A stretch of 21,799 bases of DNA from an uncultured Bacteroidota bacterium (GTDB lineage Bacteria > Bacteroidota > Bacteroidia > JADZBD01): contig CALEYQ010000067.1 of assembly GCA_937924855.1 (NCBI GenBank), positions 1 to 21,799 on the forward strand. The letters run 5' to 3'. A program made the translations under genes and the position numbers. The notes beneath the pieces are model-generated. The model did no database searches. It worked only from the letters and a program-made list of their open reading frames with translations, and was not told the origin of the DNA. How positions within the stretch are numbered: position 1 is the first letter of the stretch; every line of letters starts with the position of its first letter. This document shows, in pieces, positions 14,858 through 21,799 of the stretch.

Positions 14858-17800
14858 TTATCTTACTAAAGTTACATTTCCTTTTTGTTTAAACGAAGTG
14901 CCATCAATCAGCGTTGCCTCGAAATAAAACACAAACACCGCTGCATCTAAAACAAACCCACGGAAAGTGCCGTCCCATTTTTTCGTGGGATCCGTAGACT
15001 CAAAAACTTTCTCGCCCCATCGGTCAAAGACCAAAAGTTTCATGGTTTCAATGCATGGACTTATGGGATAGAAAAAGTCATTCATACCATCCCCATTCGG
15101 AGAAAAGGCGGTGGGAAGAAACAATTCCGGACAATTAATATCCACAATAACCGTCATGCAATCGGTTGACCTGCATCCATTGGAATCGGTAACCTGTACA
15201 CAATAGGTTGTTGTCGCGGTTGGACTTGCCACAGGATCGGGACAGGTAGTGCATGAAAGTGAGCCACCCGGAGACCAGGAATAAGATCCGCCACCGGAGG
15301 CATTGAGCTGGGTACTTTGCCCGATATTAATCGTTACATCAGGTCCTGCGGAAGCCGTCGGTGGATTGTACACATTAACAATCATTGTAGTTGTATCAGA
15401 CCCTGCTCCGTTGGATACGATCAGCGTAACGAGATTATTTCCGGGACTTGAAAAACAAACCGAACCCGGATTCTGGGAAGAAGATGTTGCCGGAGTTCCA
15501 TTCTGAAAAGTCCAGGCCCAGGTTGTAACATTTCCCAGGGAGCTGTCGCTGAATACCACACAGGAGTTCGGGCAAATAGCAGAGTCGGAAGCGCCGAACG
15601 CAGCAATGGGGACATTACAATTTATCACGTTCACATTTACCTGTGAAGTGGCGGTACATCCGTTCGCGTCGCTCACGGTTACGGTATATGAAGTTGAGGC
15701 CGCAGGACTCGCCGTAGGATTTGGGCATGTAGTACAACTTAAGCCCGTTGCCGGAGACCAGGAATATCCCGTGCCGCCCGAGGCGGTGATAGTTACATTT
15801 CCGCCCTGGCAAATAGTAGGACCGGAAGGAGATACGGATACGGTGGGAGCCGGGTTCACATTAACTGTTACAGTGGCCGTTACGGAGGGACAATTTCCAC
15901 CGGTAACAGTGACTGTATAAGTTGTGGTTGTGGTTGGATTTGCATTTGGGTTCGGGCAGGTAGTACAACTCAGGCCCGTTGCAGGTGCCCAGGAATAACC
16001 CGAGCCTCCTCCGGCATTTAACTGCGTTCCATCGCCCGCACAAATCGTGGAAGGACTTGCGGAAACAGTTGGATTTAAAGAAGGAGATACCGTTACCGTT
16101 ACCACCAGAGTACCCGTGCAGCCGTTGGCATCGGTTCCGCTTACCGTGTACGAAGTGGTGGAAGTTGGGTTTGCCGTTGGGTTCGCACAGGTAGTACAAC
16201 TTAAATTTGTAGCCGGAGTCCATTGGTAATTGGCAGCTCCCGAAGCCGTCATAGTTACACTACCTCCCGAACAATAGGTAGGATTCGGAGGACTCACCGA
16301 GATAACCGGCAAAGCATTTACGGTTACGGTAACGGTGGAAGTATTACTACAGCCATTGCCATCAGTTCCGGTAACTGTATAAGTAGTAGTTGAAGTTGGA
16401 TTTGCCGTAGGATTAGCAACAGTAGCAGAACTAAGTCCCGTTGCAGGTGCCCAGGAATAAGAACTTCCTCCGGAGGCCGTAAGCCCAACACTTCCCCCCT
16501 GACAATAAGAAGGGTTTGCCGGAACAACAGCAATCGTGGGTAATGGATTTACGGTAACTGTAACCGTAGCAGTATTGGAACAATTCCCGGCATTGGTGCC
16601 GGTGATGGTATAGGTAGTTGTTGCGGTAGGGTTTGCGGTAGGATTGGAAATGGTAGTAGCATTCAATCCCGTTCCCGGCGACCAGGAATAGGTTGTAGCT
16701 CCGGAAGCTGTGAGTCCAACACTTCCGCCCAGACAAATAGCAGGGTTGGCCGGACTGGAAGTTACCGTTGGCAATGGATTTACCGTTACGGTAACCGTAG
16801 CGGTGTTGGTACAGTTTCCTGCTCCGGTTCCCGTAACCGTATAGGTTGTTGTTGCCGTGGGGCTCGCATTAGGATTGGCCACCGTGGTGGAACTTAAGCC
16901 TGTTGCGGGCGACCAGGAATAAGAAGTAGCACCGGAGGCGGTGAGACCGGTGGAACCGCCCTGACAAATGGCAGGATTCGCAGGAGAAGTTGTCACCGTG
17001 GGTAAAGGGTTCACGGTAACCGTTACCGTAGCGGTATTGCTGCAATTTCCTGCTCCCGTACCTGTAACCGTATAGGTTGTAGTGGCCGTAGGGCTTGCAT
17101 TTGGATTAGCAACTGTTGTCGAACTTAAGCCGGTTGCCGGCGACCATGTATAGGAAGTTGCACCGGAAGCCGTGAGCCCCACGCTGCCTCCCTGACAAAT
17201 TGCAGGATTTGCAGGAGCTGTGGTAACGGTGGGGATGGGATTTACGGTTATCGTTTGTGTAGTTGAGTTGGTTCCGTTCGCATTGGCAGCGGTAAGCGTT
17301 ACCGTATAGGTTCCGGCTGTATTAAAACAAATATTAGCCGGATTTTGTACGTTGCTTGTGGCAGGGCTTCCGCCGGGGAAAGACCATGTCCATCCCGTAG
17401 GATTTCCGGTACTGTTATCGGTAAAATTAATGCAGGAGCCGGCACAAATATTATTTGCTGAAGCCGTAAATGCTGCCACCGGAGGTCCGGCAACAGGCGT
17501 AGAAAGCGTGATATCATCCACGGCAAAACTCGGGTCGGTTCCCACCCCGTCAACATCATTTACCCAGCGGAAACCAATTCTCACATTAGGATTATTATTG
17601 GCAGAGGCAGGCAATAAAATGGAAAAGGCAGTCCACCTTCCCTGTCCGCCACTACAAACTGTTGTTTTTGCCAGGGGATCAATCTGTGCCCAGGTAACTC
17701 CGTTAAAATACCATAAGGTGGCATCGTCCTGGGTTCCCTGTCCGTTCTCCATGTATAAAAAAGAAAGCGTGATATTTGACTGTCCCGTACAATTAATCAC

Positions 17801-18211
17801 AGGACTTTCAATGCGCCGGTCTGTGAGGGGAGAACCGCCGCCGCAAAGGTTGAAATTACATGCATCGTAAGCGGCACCGCAATCGCCCGTGGGACAAAAA
17901 AAGCATGCACAGAAAGAAGTGGCCACATTACCAATATGAAGGGTTCGGTTTGTAAGGGCGGCATTGGCAAGGCAGCCATCGCCACAATTATTCACTCCCA
18001 TACCGGCCTCGGTAGCGCTGACAAACCAGTTATTCGCACCGGCTCCATTGGTTCCGTTGGTCATCGTCCAGGTTCCGTTAAGACCGGTCCACCCGCCGGC
18101 CACCTGACCCTGGTTACAACCGGTACCAAAAGTTTCAGTCCAGAAAACCTGGGCATGGGTTCCGGTAAAAATAAAAGTTGTGAAAACGAACAGGGATAAA
18201 AAGAACTTCAT
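14858..18211 (-). CDS. T9SS cargo adhesin with tandem repeats and gliding-motility-type C-terminal domain
   Basis: This 1117-residue cell-surface protein starts with a signal peptide (MKFFLSLFVFTTFIFTGTHAQ). Residues 22-240 look like a jelly-roll carbohydrate- or ligand-binding domain with a cysteine-rich stretch (eight Cys in 76-123). A PKD-like domain follows (about 245-325), then seven tandem 77-residue repeats (326-864), a second PKD-like domain (865-949), an eighth related repeat (950-1025) and a C-terminal domain (1026-1117). The last begins LFLPTAFSPNGDGMNDFF and ends KGNVTLVR, the type B T9SS sorting domain also called the gliding-motility-associated C-terminal domain. Repeats are rich in T, S, P, N and G and nearly lack charge. 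I took the ATG at 18211; a TTG at 18229 lies inside the promoter -7 element. It is followed at once by a PorP/SprF gene. The ligand is unknown. Confidence 0.95.
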   Translation of the reverse strand: MKFFLSLFVFTTFIFTGTHAQVFWTETFGTGCNQGQVAGGWTGLNGTWTMTNGTNGAGANNWFVSATEAGMGVNNCGDGCLANAALTNRTLHIGNVATSFCACFFCPTGDCGAAYDACNFNLCGGGSPLTDRRIESPVINCTGQSNITLSFLYMENGQGTQDDATLWYFNGVTWAQIDPLAKTTVCSGGQGRWTAFSILLPASANNNPNVRIGFRWVNDVDGVGTDPSFAVDDITLSTPVAGPPVAAFTASANNICAGSCINFTDNSTGNPTGWTWSFPGGSPATSNVQNPANICFNTAGTYTVTLTAANANGTNSTTQTITVNPIPTVTTAPANPAICQGGSVGLTASGATSYTWSPATGLSSTTVANPNASPTATTTYTVTGTGAGNCSNTATVTVTVNPLPTVTTSPANPAICQGGSTGLTASGATSYSWSPATGLSSTTVANPNASPTATTTYTVTGTGAGNCTNTATVTVTVNPLPTVTSSPANPAICLGGSVGLTASGATTYSWSPGTGLNATTISNPTANPTATTTYTITGTNAGNCSNTATVTVTVNPLPTIAVVPANPSYCQGGSVGLTASGGSSYSWAPATGLSSATVANPTANPTSTTTYTVTGTDGNGCSNTSTVTVTVNALPVISVSPPNPTYCSGGSVTMTASGAANYQWTPATNLSCTTCANPTANPTSTTSYTVSGTDANGCTGTLVVTVTVSPSLNPTVSASPSTICAGDGTQLNAGGGSGYSWAPATGLSCTTCPNPNANPTTTTTYTVTVTGGNCPSVTATVTVNVNPAPTVSVSPSGPTICQGGNVTITASGGTGYSWSPATGLSCTTCPNPTASPAASTSYTVTVSDANGCTATSQVNVNVINCNVPIAAFGASDSAICPNSCVVFSDSSLGNVTTWAWTFQNGTPATSSSQNPGSVCFSSPGNNLVTLIVSNGAGSDTTTMIVNVYNPPTASAGPDVTINIGQSTQLNASGGGSYSWSPGGSLSCTTCPDPVASPTATTTYCVQVTDSNGCRSTDCMTVIVDINCPELFLPTAFSPNGDGMNDFFYPISPCIETMKLLVFDRWGEKVFESTDPTKKWDGTFRGFVLDAAVFVFYFEATLIDGTSFKQKGNVTLVR
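15620..17236 (-). repeat. Seven direct tandem repeats of 231 bp within the adhesin gene
   Basis: By hand alignment each unit encodes exactly 77 residues, with no insertions between units, and follows the pattern PAICQGGS, LTASG, YSWSPATGLS, NPxAxPT, TTTYTVTGT, NxC, TVTVTVNP. Units 1-4 (326-633) carry SSTTV-like residues in the middle; units 5-7 (634-864), and the separate unit 8, carry SCTTC. The first two units are about 93% identical as protein but differ at roughly 50 of 231 bases, mostly third codon positions. Confidence 0.93.
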
Positions 18212-18226
18212 ATGAATTCGATTTTG

Positions 18227-18257
18227 CAAACCTAAAAGTAAGATATTTTATTTCAAA
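18227..18257 (-). promoter_or_regulatory. Promoter of the adhesin and PorP/SprF operon
   Basis: Minus-strand TAGGTTTG (18234-18227) matches TAnnTTTG, with TTTG (18257-18254) 19 nt upstream as the -33 element. The ATG lies 15 nt beyond the -7 element. It sits in the 54-bp gap after the acyl-CoA reductase gene, so the adhesin operon can be transcribed independently of that gene. Confidence 0.8.
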
Positions 18258-18265
18258 TTCAAAGT

Positions 18266-19294
18266 TCAGAAACCCAGGCAAAATTCGGGGGTATTAATAC
18301 CATCGGCATAATCGCTGAGTGTGGGTTGCTGGGTTTTTCCGAAGGGAATAAAATCATGACTCCGATTGCCGTCGATGCACTGAATCTGATCTTTTGCCGA
18401 CACCAGCATTTTCTGTAAGTCCTCAGGGGATTTGTAATATTCATAATACACCATGGCCACCGGGGGGTGCAGGGAGGAACTTTCAGTAAGGAGCACAAAA
18501 TTATTATCCAGCAGGGGTGTGCCATTCATCAGGAAAATGGCTCGGTTGTAATCGTAGTTATTCCCGTATTTTTTATTTAGAACCACATCCGAAAATGGAA
18601 AAATGCCATTGAAAAAGGCGTCGAAATTATAGCCTTCCGGAACAAAAAGCTTGGAGACATTACGGCATCCCAGTCCGAAATAGGTAAAAATATCCTTCCC
18701 CAATCCCTGCAGTTCTTCTTCATTTTCATTCCCCTCAAGCACGGCCACGCTTTTCCGGTTCTTACGGAAAAGGTGGGGCAGCTTACCGAAATAATATTCA
18801 AAATACCGGGCGGAGTTGTTGGAACCTGTAGCGATGATGCCCTGCAAAGAATCGGGAGGTAGTTTTGGGGTAATTTCCCAGTTTTCCTTTTCAGGGAGGT
18901 AAGACTTCAGCTCTCCCAGGAGAAACTCCATGAGAACCGTATCATCGGAAGAAAGTTTCAGGCAGGCGTAGTTTCCGGTCAGGAAAACCGTTAAAAAATC
19001 ATGAAAACCAACCCCTGGAATATTTCCTGCGGCAATAATTCCGATTTTTTTGGAAGCATGCGTTTCGATTTTCTTTTGGTAAGGACTAATCCATTCCCGG
19101 AGTTTTTCTTCCGTAAGCCAGGCCGCAATACCCTCCAGGGCACTACGGCAGTTTTCAGGGGTAAACCATCCATTCCGGATATGCGCTTCGCGGTATAGTT
19201 TTTGCGCTGCAGGATTACCGGGCTCAAGCATTTGGCGGATGTCGAGGCCCAGGGCGCAGAGTGCGGAAATCCTGATATCAAGGGATGAAGGCAT
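18266..19294 (-). CDS. LuxC-type acyl-CoA reductase
   Basis: This 342-residue member of the LuxC/aldehyde-dehydrogenase-like family would reduce an acyl-CoA or acyl-thioester to an aldehyde with NADPH. Seen features are KKIGIIAAGNIPGVGFHDF (a nucleotide-binding-like loop), IIATGSNNSARYFEYYFG, and YFGLGCRNVSKLFVP, whose cysteine corresponds to the catalytic Cys of LuxC. The C-terminus LSDYADGINTPEF fits the Bacteroidota members. It is shorter than marine luminous LuxC (about 480 residues), and no luciferase or LuxD/LuxE genes are nearby, so bioluminescence is not implied. In many Bacteroidota a LuxC-type gene sits beside serC and serA; here those genes are close but on the opposite strand, with a secreted-protein gene between. 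The physiological substrate is unknown. Confidence 0.88.
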   Translation of the reverse strand: MPSSLDIRISALCALGLDIRQMLEPGNPAAQKLYREAHIRNGWFTPENCRSALEGIAAWLTEEKLREWISPYQKKIETHASKKIGIIAAGNIPGVGFHDFLTVFLTGNYACLKLSSDDTVLMEFLLGELKSYLPEKENWEITPKLPPDSLQGIIATGSNNSARYFEYYFGKLPHLFRKNRKSVAVLEGNENEEELQGLGKDIFTYFGLGCRNVSKLFVPEGYNFDAFFNGIFPFSDVVLNKKYGNNYDYNRAIFLMNGTPLLDNNFVLLTESSSLHPPVAMVYYEYYKSPEDLQKMLVSAKDQIQCIDGNRSHDFIPFGKTQQPTLSDYADGINTPEFCLGF

Positions 19295-19298
19295 GCCA

Positions 19299-19306
19299 CA
19301 AAAGTA
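19299..19306 (-). promoter_or_regulatory. -7 promoter element directly before the acyl-CoA reductase gene
   Basis: Minus-strand TACTTTTG (19306-19299) matches TAnnTTTG and ends 4 nt before the ATG at 19294, so the transcript would have little or no leader. No TTG-type -33 element is visible; instead two inverted repeats occupy that region. Confidence 0.5.
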
Positions 19307-19313
19307 AGAGAAT

Positions 19314-19348
19314 ACCCGCTAAAACGGGTGAAATGGGTAACTTTACCC
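19314..19348. promoter_or_regulatory. Two adjacent inverted repeats between divergent genes
   Basis: ACCCG (19314-19318) pairs with CGGGT (19325-19329) over a 6-nt loop, and GGGTAA (19335-19340) pairs with TTACCC (19343-19348) over 2 nt. Both lie in the 81-bp region between the acyl-CoA reductase gene and the rightward secreted-protein gene. The second contains TAACTTTA, one base from the -7 consensus for rightward transcription. An operator role is plausible but inferred. Confidence 0.4.
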
Positions 19349-19375
19349 TACCTGAAAACGTAAGAAACAGAGCTT

Positions 19376-20293
19376 TTGAAAAATATTATCATCATAGGAT
19401 TTTTGGCCGGAATTTTCCCTGCGGCAAAAGCCGCCGGTTTGTCTTCCTTTAAGCCGGTTCAGGATTCCCTTTCCGTTTTGCTGAAAAAAATGATGGTTTC
19501 GAAATCGGATGAAGAAAAAACAAACATCAACTTAAAGTTTCTGGATTTGTTAAGAGAAACATTAAAAGACAAAGACTCTCACACTTTTCCCTTCGATTCT
19601 TTAAAAAAACACAAGATTTTAATTGAGTCGGCCGGTAAAGAATGCCGGATTCTGAACTGGTGTCTTCGTTTTTCGGATGAAACATACAAGTACTTTGGCT
19701 TTGTGCAATATCTGGATCCCAAAACCGGGATTTATTACCACTGGGAACTCAAAGACCGCAGCACAGAGATCAAGAATCCGGAAAATGCCGTGCTGAATCC
19801 CGACAAATGGTATGGGGCTTATTATTCTGCCATCCTAACAACAAAAGACAAAAAAAGTACCCTTTACACCCTGATCGGATGGGATGGCAACAACAGGATT
19901 TCCCAGAAGAAAATCCTCGAATCCATGAGTATTCATCCCAATGGAAATCTGGTTTTCGGCCTTCCGGTTTTTGAGGTGGAAAAGGAAATGGGGCCCGGAA
20001 AAAAAATAAGTGTATGGCAAAAGCGCGTAATATTTGAGTACAAACAAGGCGTATTTATGGCCCTGAAATTTCATCCGGAACAAGACCGTATTGTATTAGA
20101 CCATTTAGGACCGCCCGAATCCATAAAAAGCAAACGATTTCATGAGGTAGGGCCCGATTTTTCCTACGATGCTTACGAATGGAAAAAGGGAAAATGGAAA
20201 TTTTTATCGATGGTGGATGTAAAAAACGATAAGACAGGCAAGGAAAAGAAGTTCAATGATCCTGAAGGGATAACGCTGCCGCCCGGCAAATAA
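19376..20293 (+). CDS. Conserved Bacteroidota-type secreted protein of unknown function
   Basis: The product has 305 residues, starting at a TTG (19376). No ATG is available before residue 39, and the TTG gives a standard signal peptide (MKNIIIIGFLAGIFPAAKA), so the rare start is likely real. The mature protein begins with a helical region (SLSVLLKKMMVSKSDEEKT). A beta-rich domain follows with WYGAYYSAILTTKDKK, YTLIGWDGNNRISQKKILE, KRVIFEYKQGVFMALKF and PDFSYDAYEWKKGKWKF. I recognise this pattern from uncharacterised exported proteins of Bacteroidota but know no domain name or function. It lies between the acyl-CoA reductase gene and serC, with a 74-bp gap before serC. Confidence 0.78.
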   Translation: MKNIIIIGFLAGIFPAAKAAGLSSFKPVQDSLSVLLKKMMVSKSDEEKTNINLKFLDLLRETLKDKDSHTFPFDSLKKHKILIESAGKECRILNWCLRFSDETYKYFGFVQYLDPKTGIYYHWELKDRSTEIKNPENAVLNPDKWYGAYYSAILTTKDKKSTLYTLIGWDGNNRISQKKILESMSIHPNGNLVFGLPVFEVEKEMGPGKKISVWQKRVIFEYKQGVFMALKFHPEQDRIVLDHLGPPESIKSKRFHEVGPDFSYDAYEWKKGKWKFLSMVDVKNDKTGKEKKFNDPEGITLPPGK

Positions 20294-20367
20294 AATTTCT
20301 TTTCAATATTCCGGTCCTTAAACGGAGTTTTACTTAATTTCGGGGAAAATAATTTTACCCGAGAATT

Positions 20368-21465
20368 ATGGCCCAGGAGACCACCACCACCCAAAAAGTT
20401 CACAATTTTTCAGCCGGTCCCGGAATCCTTCCGCAGGAAGTGCTTGCCGGAGCTTCAGAAGCCTGTCTGAATTTCGATGGCATGAACCTGTCGCTGCTGG
20501 AAATATCTCACCGCAGCAAAAACTTCGAGAGGGTAATGGAAGAGGCCCGTGCCACCGTAAAAGAACTTCTTTTCTTAAACGACGATTACGAGGTGTTGTT
20601 TCTGGGTGGTGGAGCCAGTCTTCAGTTTGCCATGGTTCCTTACAACCTTCTCCGCAGCGAGGGTACGGCGGGATATCTTAAAACCGGAGTATGGGCCGCC
20701 AAGGCCTGTAAGGAAGCCGCCCTTATCGGAAATGTAAAAATACTGGCCAGCTCGGAAGACAAAAACTACAATTACATTCCCAAGACTTATGGTATTTCAA
20801 GTGATTTGGATTACTTCCATTTAACCAGCAACAATACCATTTTTGGCACCCAGATAAAAAAATTCCCCGTCAGCCGGGTTCCCATCGTTTGCGATATGAG
20901 CAGTGATATTTTCAGCCGGAAAGTAGACGGGAAGCAATTCGGTCTTATTTATGCCGGGGCTCAGAAAAACATGGGACCTGCAGGTTCCACGATGGTGGCC
21001 GTAAACAAAAATCTGCTCGGAAAAACCGGCAGAAAATTATTGAGCATGCTCGATTACCAGGTTCACATCAAGGGAGGCAGCATGTTTAACACCCCTCCGG
21101 TATTTCCTGTCTATGTGAGTCTGCTCACCATGAAATGGCTCAAACAAAAAGGAGGCCTGGACTGGATTGAAGATTTGAACCGGCAGAAGTCTGGCTTGTT
21201 GTATCAGGAAATAGATCGAAACAGCATGTTTGTGGGAACCGCGGAAAAAGAAGACCGCAGCACCATGAATGTAACCTTTGTTATGAACAAACCCGAACTG
21301 GAACCCGAATTTGATAAAATGTGGAAAGAAGCCGGCATCAGCGGACTGAGAGGACATCGGGATGTAGGGGGATACAGGGCTTCTTTGTACAATGCCCTTC
21401 CCCTGGAAAGTGTGGAGGTGCTCGTAGCCGTAATGAAACAGTTTGAAGAAAAATTCGGAAAGTAA
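20368..21465 (+). CDS. serC: Phosphoserine aminotransferase SerC
   Basis: SerC is the PLP-dependent enzyme that converts 3-phosphohydroxypyruvate and glutamate to 3-phosphoserine and 2-oxoglutarate, the second step of serine synthesis; it also serves pyridoxine synthesis in some bacteria. The 365-residue protein shows HNFSAGPGILPQEVL (12-26), LEISHRSKNF (44-53), the phosphate-binding LFLGGGASLQFAMVPYNLL and YAGAQKNMGPAG, with the PLP lysine at residue 200. GLRGHRDVGGYRASLYNALP near the end is also typical. The ATG at 20368 starts about ten residues before the conserved core. The 74-bp upstream gap holds only imperfect -7-like sequences (TAATTTTA, TAATTTCG). serA follows 7 nt downstream, so the pathway genes are coupled. 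Confidence 0.97.
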   Translation: MAQETTTTQKVHNFSAGPGILPQEVLAGASEACLNFDGMNLSLLEISHRSKNFERVMEEARATVKELLFLNDDYEVLFLGGGASLQFAMVPYNLLRSEGTAGYLKTGVWAAKACKEAALIGNVKILASSEDKNYNYIPKTYGISSDLDYFHLTSNNTIFGTQIKKFPVSRVPIVCDMSSDIFSRKVDGKQFGLIYAGAQKNMGPAGSTMVAVNKNLLGKTGRKLLSMLDYQVHIKGGSMFNTPPVFPVYVSLLTMKWLKQKGGLDWIEDLNRQKSGLLYQEIDRNSMFVGTAEKEDRSTMNVTFVMNKPELEPEFDKMWKEAGISGLRGHRDVGGYRASLYNALPLESVEVLVAVMKQFEEKFGK

Positions 21466-21472
21466 AACAGCC

Positions 21473-21799
21473 ATGAAATTAAAAGTTTTAGCCAACGACG
21501 GCATTGATGAAGCAGGAAAAACCCTTCTGGAAAGAGCCGGCATCGAGGTTCATACCCAAAAAGTAAAACAGGAAGATTTAATTGATGCCATAAACAAAGA
21601 GGGCTACGCCGGGCTAACCGTGCGGAGCGCAACTCAGGTCAGAAAGGTGCTTATTGATGCTTGTCCCGGACTAAAAGTAATTGCACGAGGTGGAGTTGGG
21701 ATGGACAATATTGACGTGGTTTATGCCGAAGAAAAGGGTATAAAGGTTATTAATACCCCTGCCGCCTCTTCTAATTCCGTGGCGGAACTGGTTTTGGCT
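21473..21799 (+). CDS. serA: D-3-phosphoglycerate dehydrogenase SerA, N-terminal part (runs off the right edge)
   Basis: Translating from the ATG at 21473 gives 109 codons to the window end. SerA oxidises 3-phosphoglycerate to 3-phosphohydroxypyruvate with NAD+, the first step of serine synthesis, feeding the SerC enzyme encoded just upstream. The visible part is the N-terminal substrate-binding domain: MKLKVLANDGIDEAGKTLL, then LTVRSATQV, LKVIARGGVGMDNIDV and INTPAASSNSVAELVL. These are the hallmark steps leading into the nucleotide-binding domain, and SNSVAEL is characteristic of 3-phosphoglycerate dehydrogenase among the 2-hydroxyacid dehydrogenases. The Rossmann domain and catalytic residues lie outside. 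Confidence 0.94.
   Translation, partial: MKLKVLANDGIDEAGKTLLERAGIEVHTQKVKQEDLIDAINKEGYAGLTVRSATQVRKVLIDACPGLKVIARGGVGMDNIDVVYAEEKGIKVINTPAASSNSVAELVLA

Noticed and set aside
15620..17236. Possible CRISPR array or satellite DNA, because of regular 231-bp spacing
   Set aside because: The units are 231 bp long with no spacers, and all are in frame inside a large adhesin gene. They are protein-coding repeats.
17352..17870. 172-codon plus-strand open frame
   Set aside because: It is antisense to the adhesin's N-terminal domain, without recognisable features or a promoter.
18266..19294. Bioluminescence (lux) operon
   Set aside because: Only the LuxC-type reductase is present. No luciferase, LuxD or LuxE genes lie in the window, and such stand-alone homologues occur widely in Bacteroidota.

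Overview
The window looks like chromosomal DNA from a member of the Bacteroidota. The evidence is a type IX secretion (T9SS) cargo gene with a gliding-motility-type C-terminal domain next to a PorP/SprF-family gene, a zinc-free type B ribosomal protein L31, several protein families typical of the phylum, and promoter elements matching the Bacteroidota -7 consensus TAnnTTTG. I cannot name the genus. Coding density is very high, with many 0-10 nt gaps and ATGA overlaps. I saw no rRNA, tRNA, CRISPR array, insertion sequence or phage gene.

Layout. 1-3122 (minus): a GT-C membrane glycosyltransferase, prmC and the start of ligA, probably one operon. 3188-8898 (plus): ribD overlapping an EamA-type transporter gene; then a secreted DUF4919-like protein, a DUF1761-like membrane protein, a fused NADP-oxidoreductase/DUF899 protein and a flavin amine oxidase; 8900-10714 is a secreted protein resembling the tail of DUF2723 proteins. 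10720-12255 (minus): a GlmU-family protein and, upstream of it, rpmE2 with its own promoter and terminator. 12405-13829 (plus): a lipoprotein gene interrupted by two in-frame stops. 13830-18211 (minus): a T9SS adhesin with seven 77-residue tandem repeats, followed 2 nt later by a PorP/SprF gene. 18266-19294 (minus): a LuxC-type acyl-CoA reductase. 19376-21799 (plus): a conserved secreted protein, then serC and the start of serA.

How the genes fit together. Housekeeping functions (DNA ligation, release-factor methylation, riboflavin synthesis, L31, serine synthesis) are mixed with envelope functions. The adhesin and PorP/SprF pair is the clearest functional unit: a secreted repeat protein and its probable outer-membrane partner, transcribed from a good promoter. 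The 5850-8898 block is a possible redox cluster built around an unusual gene fusion. I did not find a convincing complete new defence or biosynthetic system. The most notable items are the fusion protein, the two classes of adhesin repeat, the interrupted lipoprotein gene, and promoter -7 elements that almost touch two start codons.
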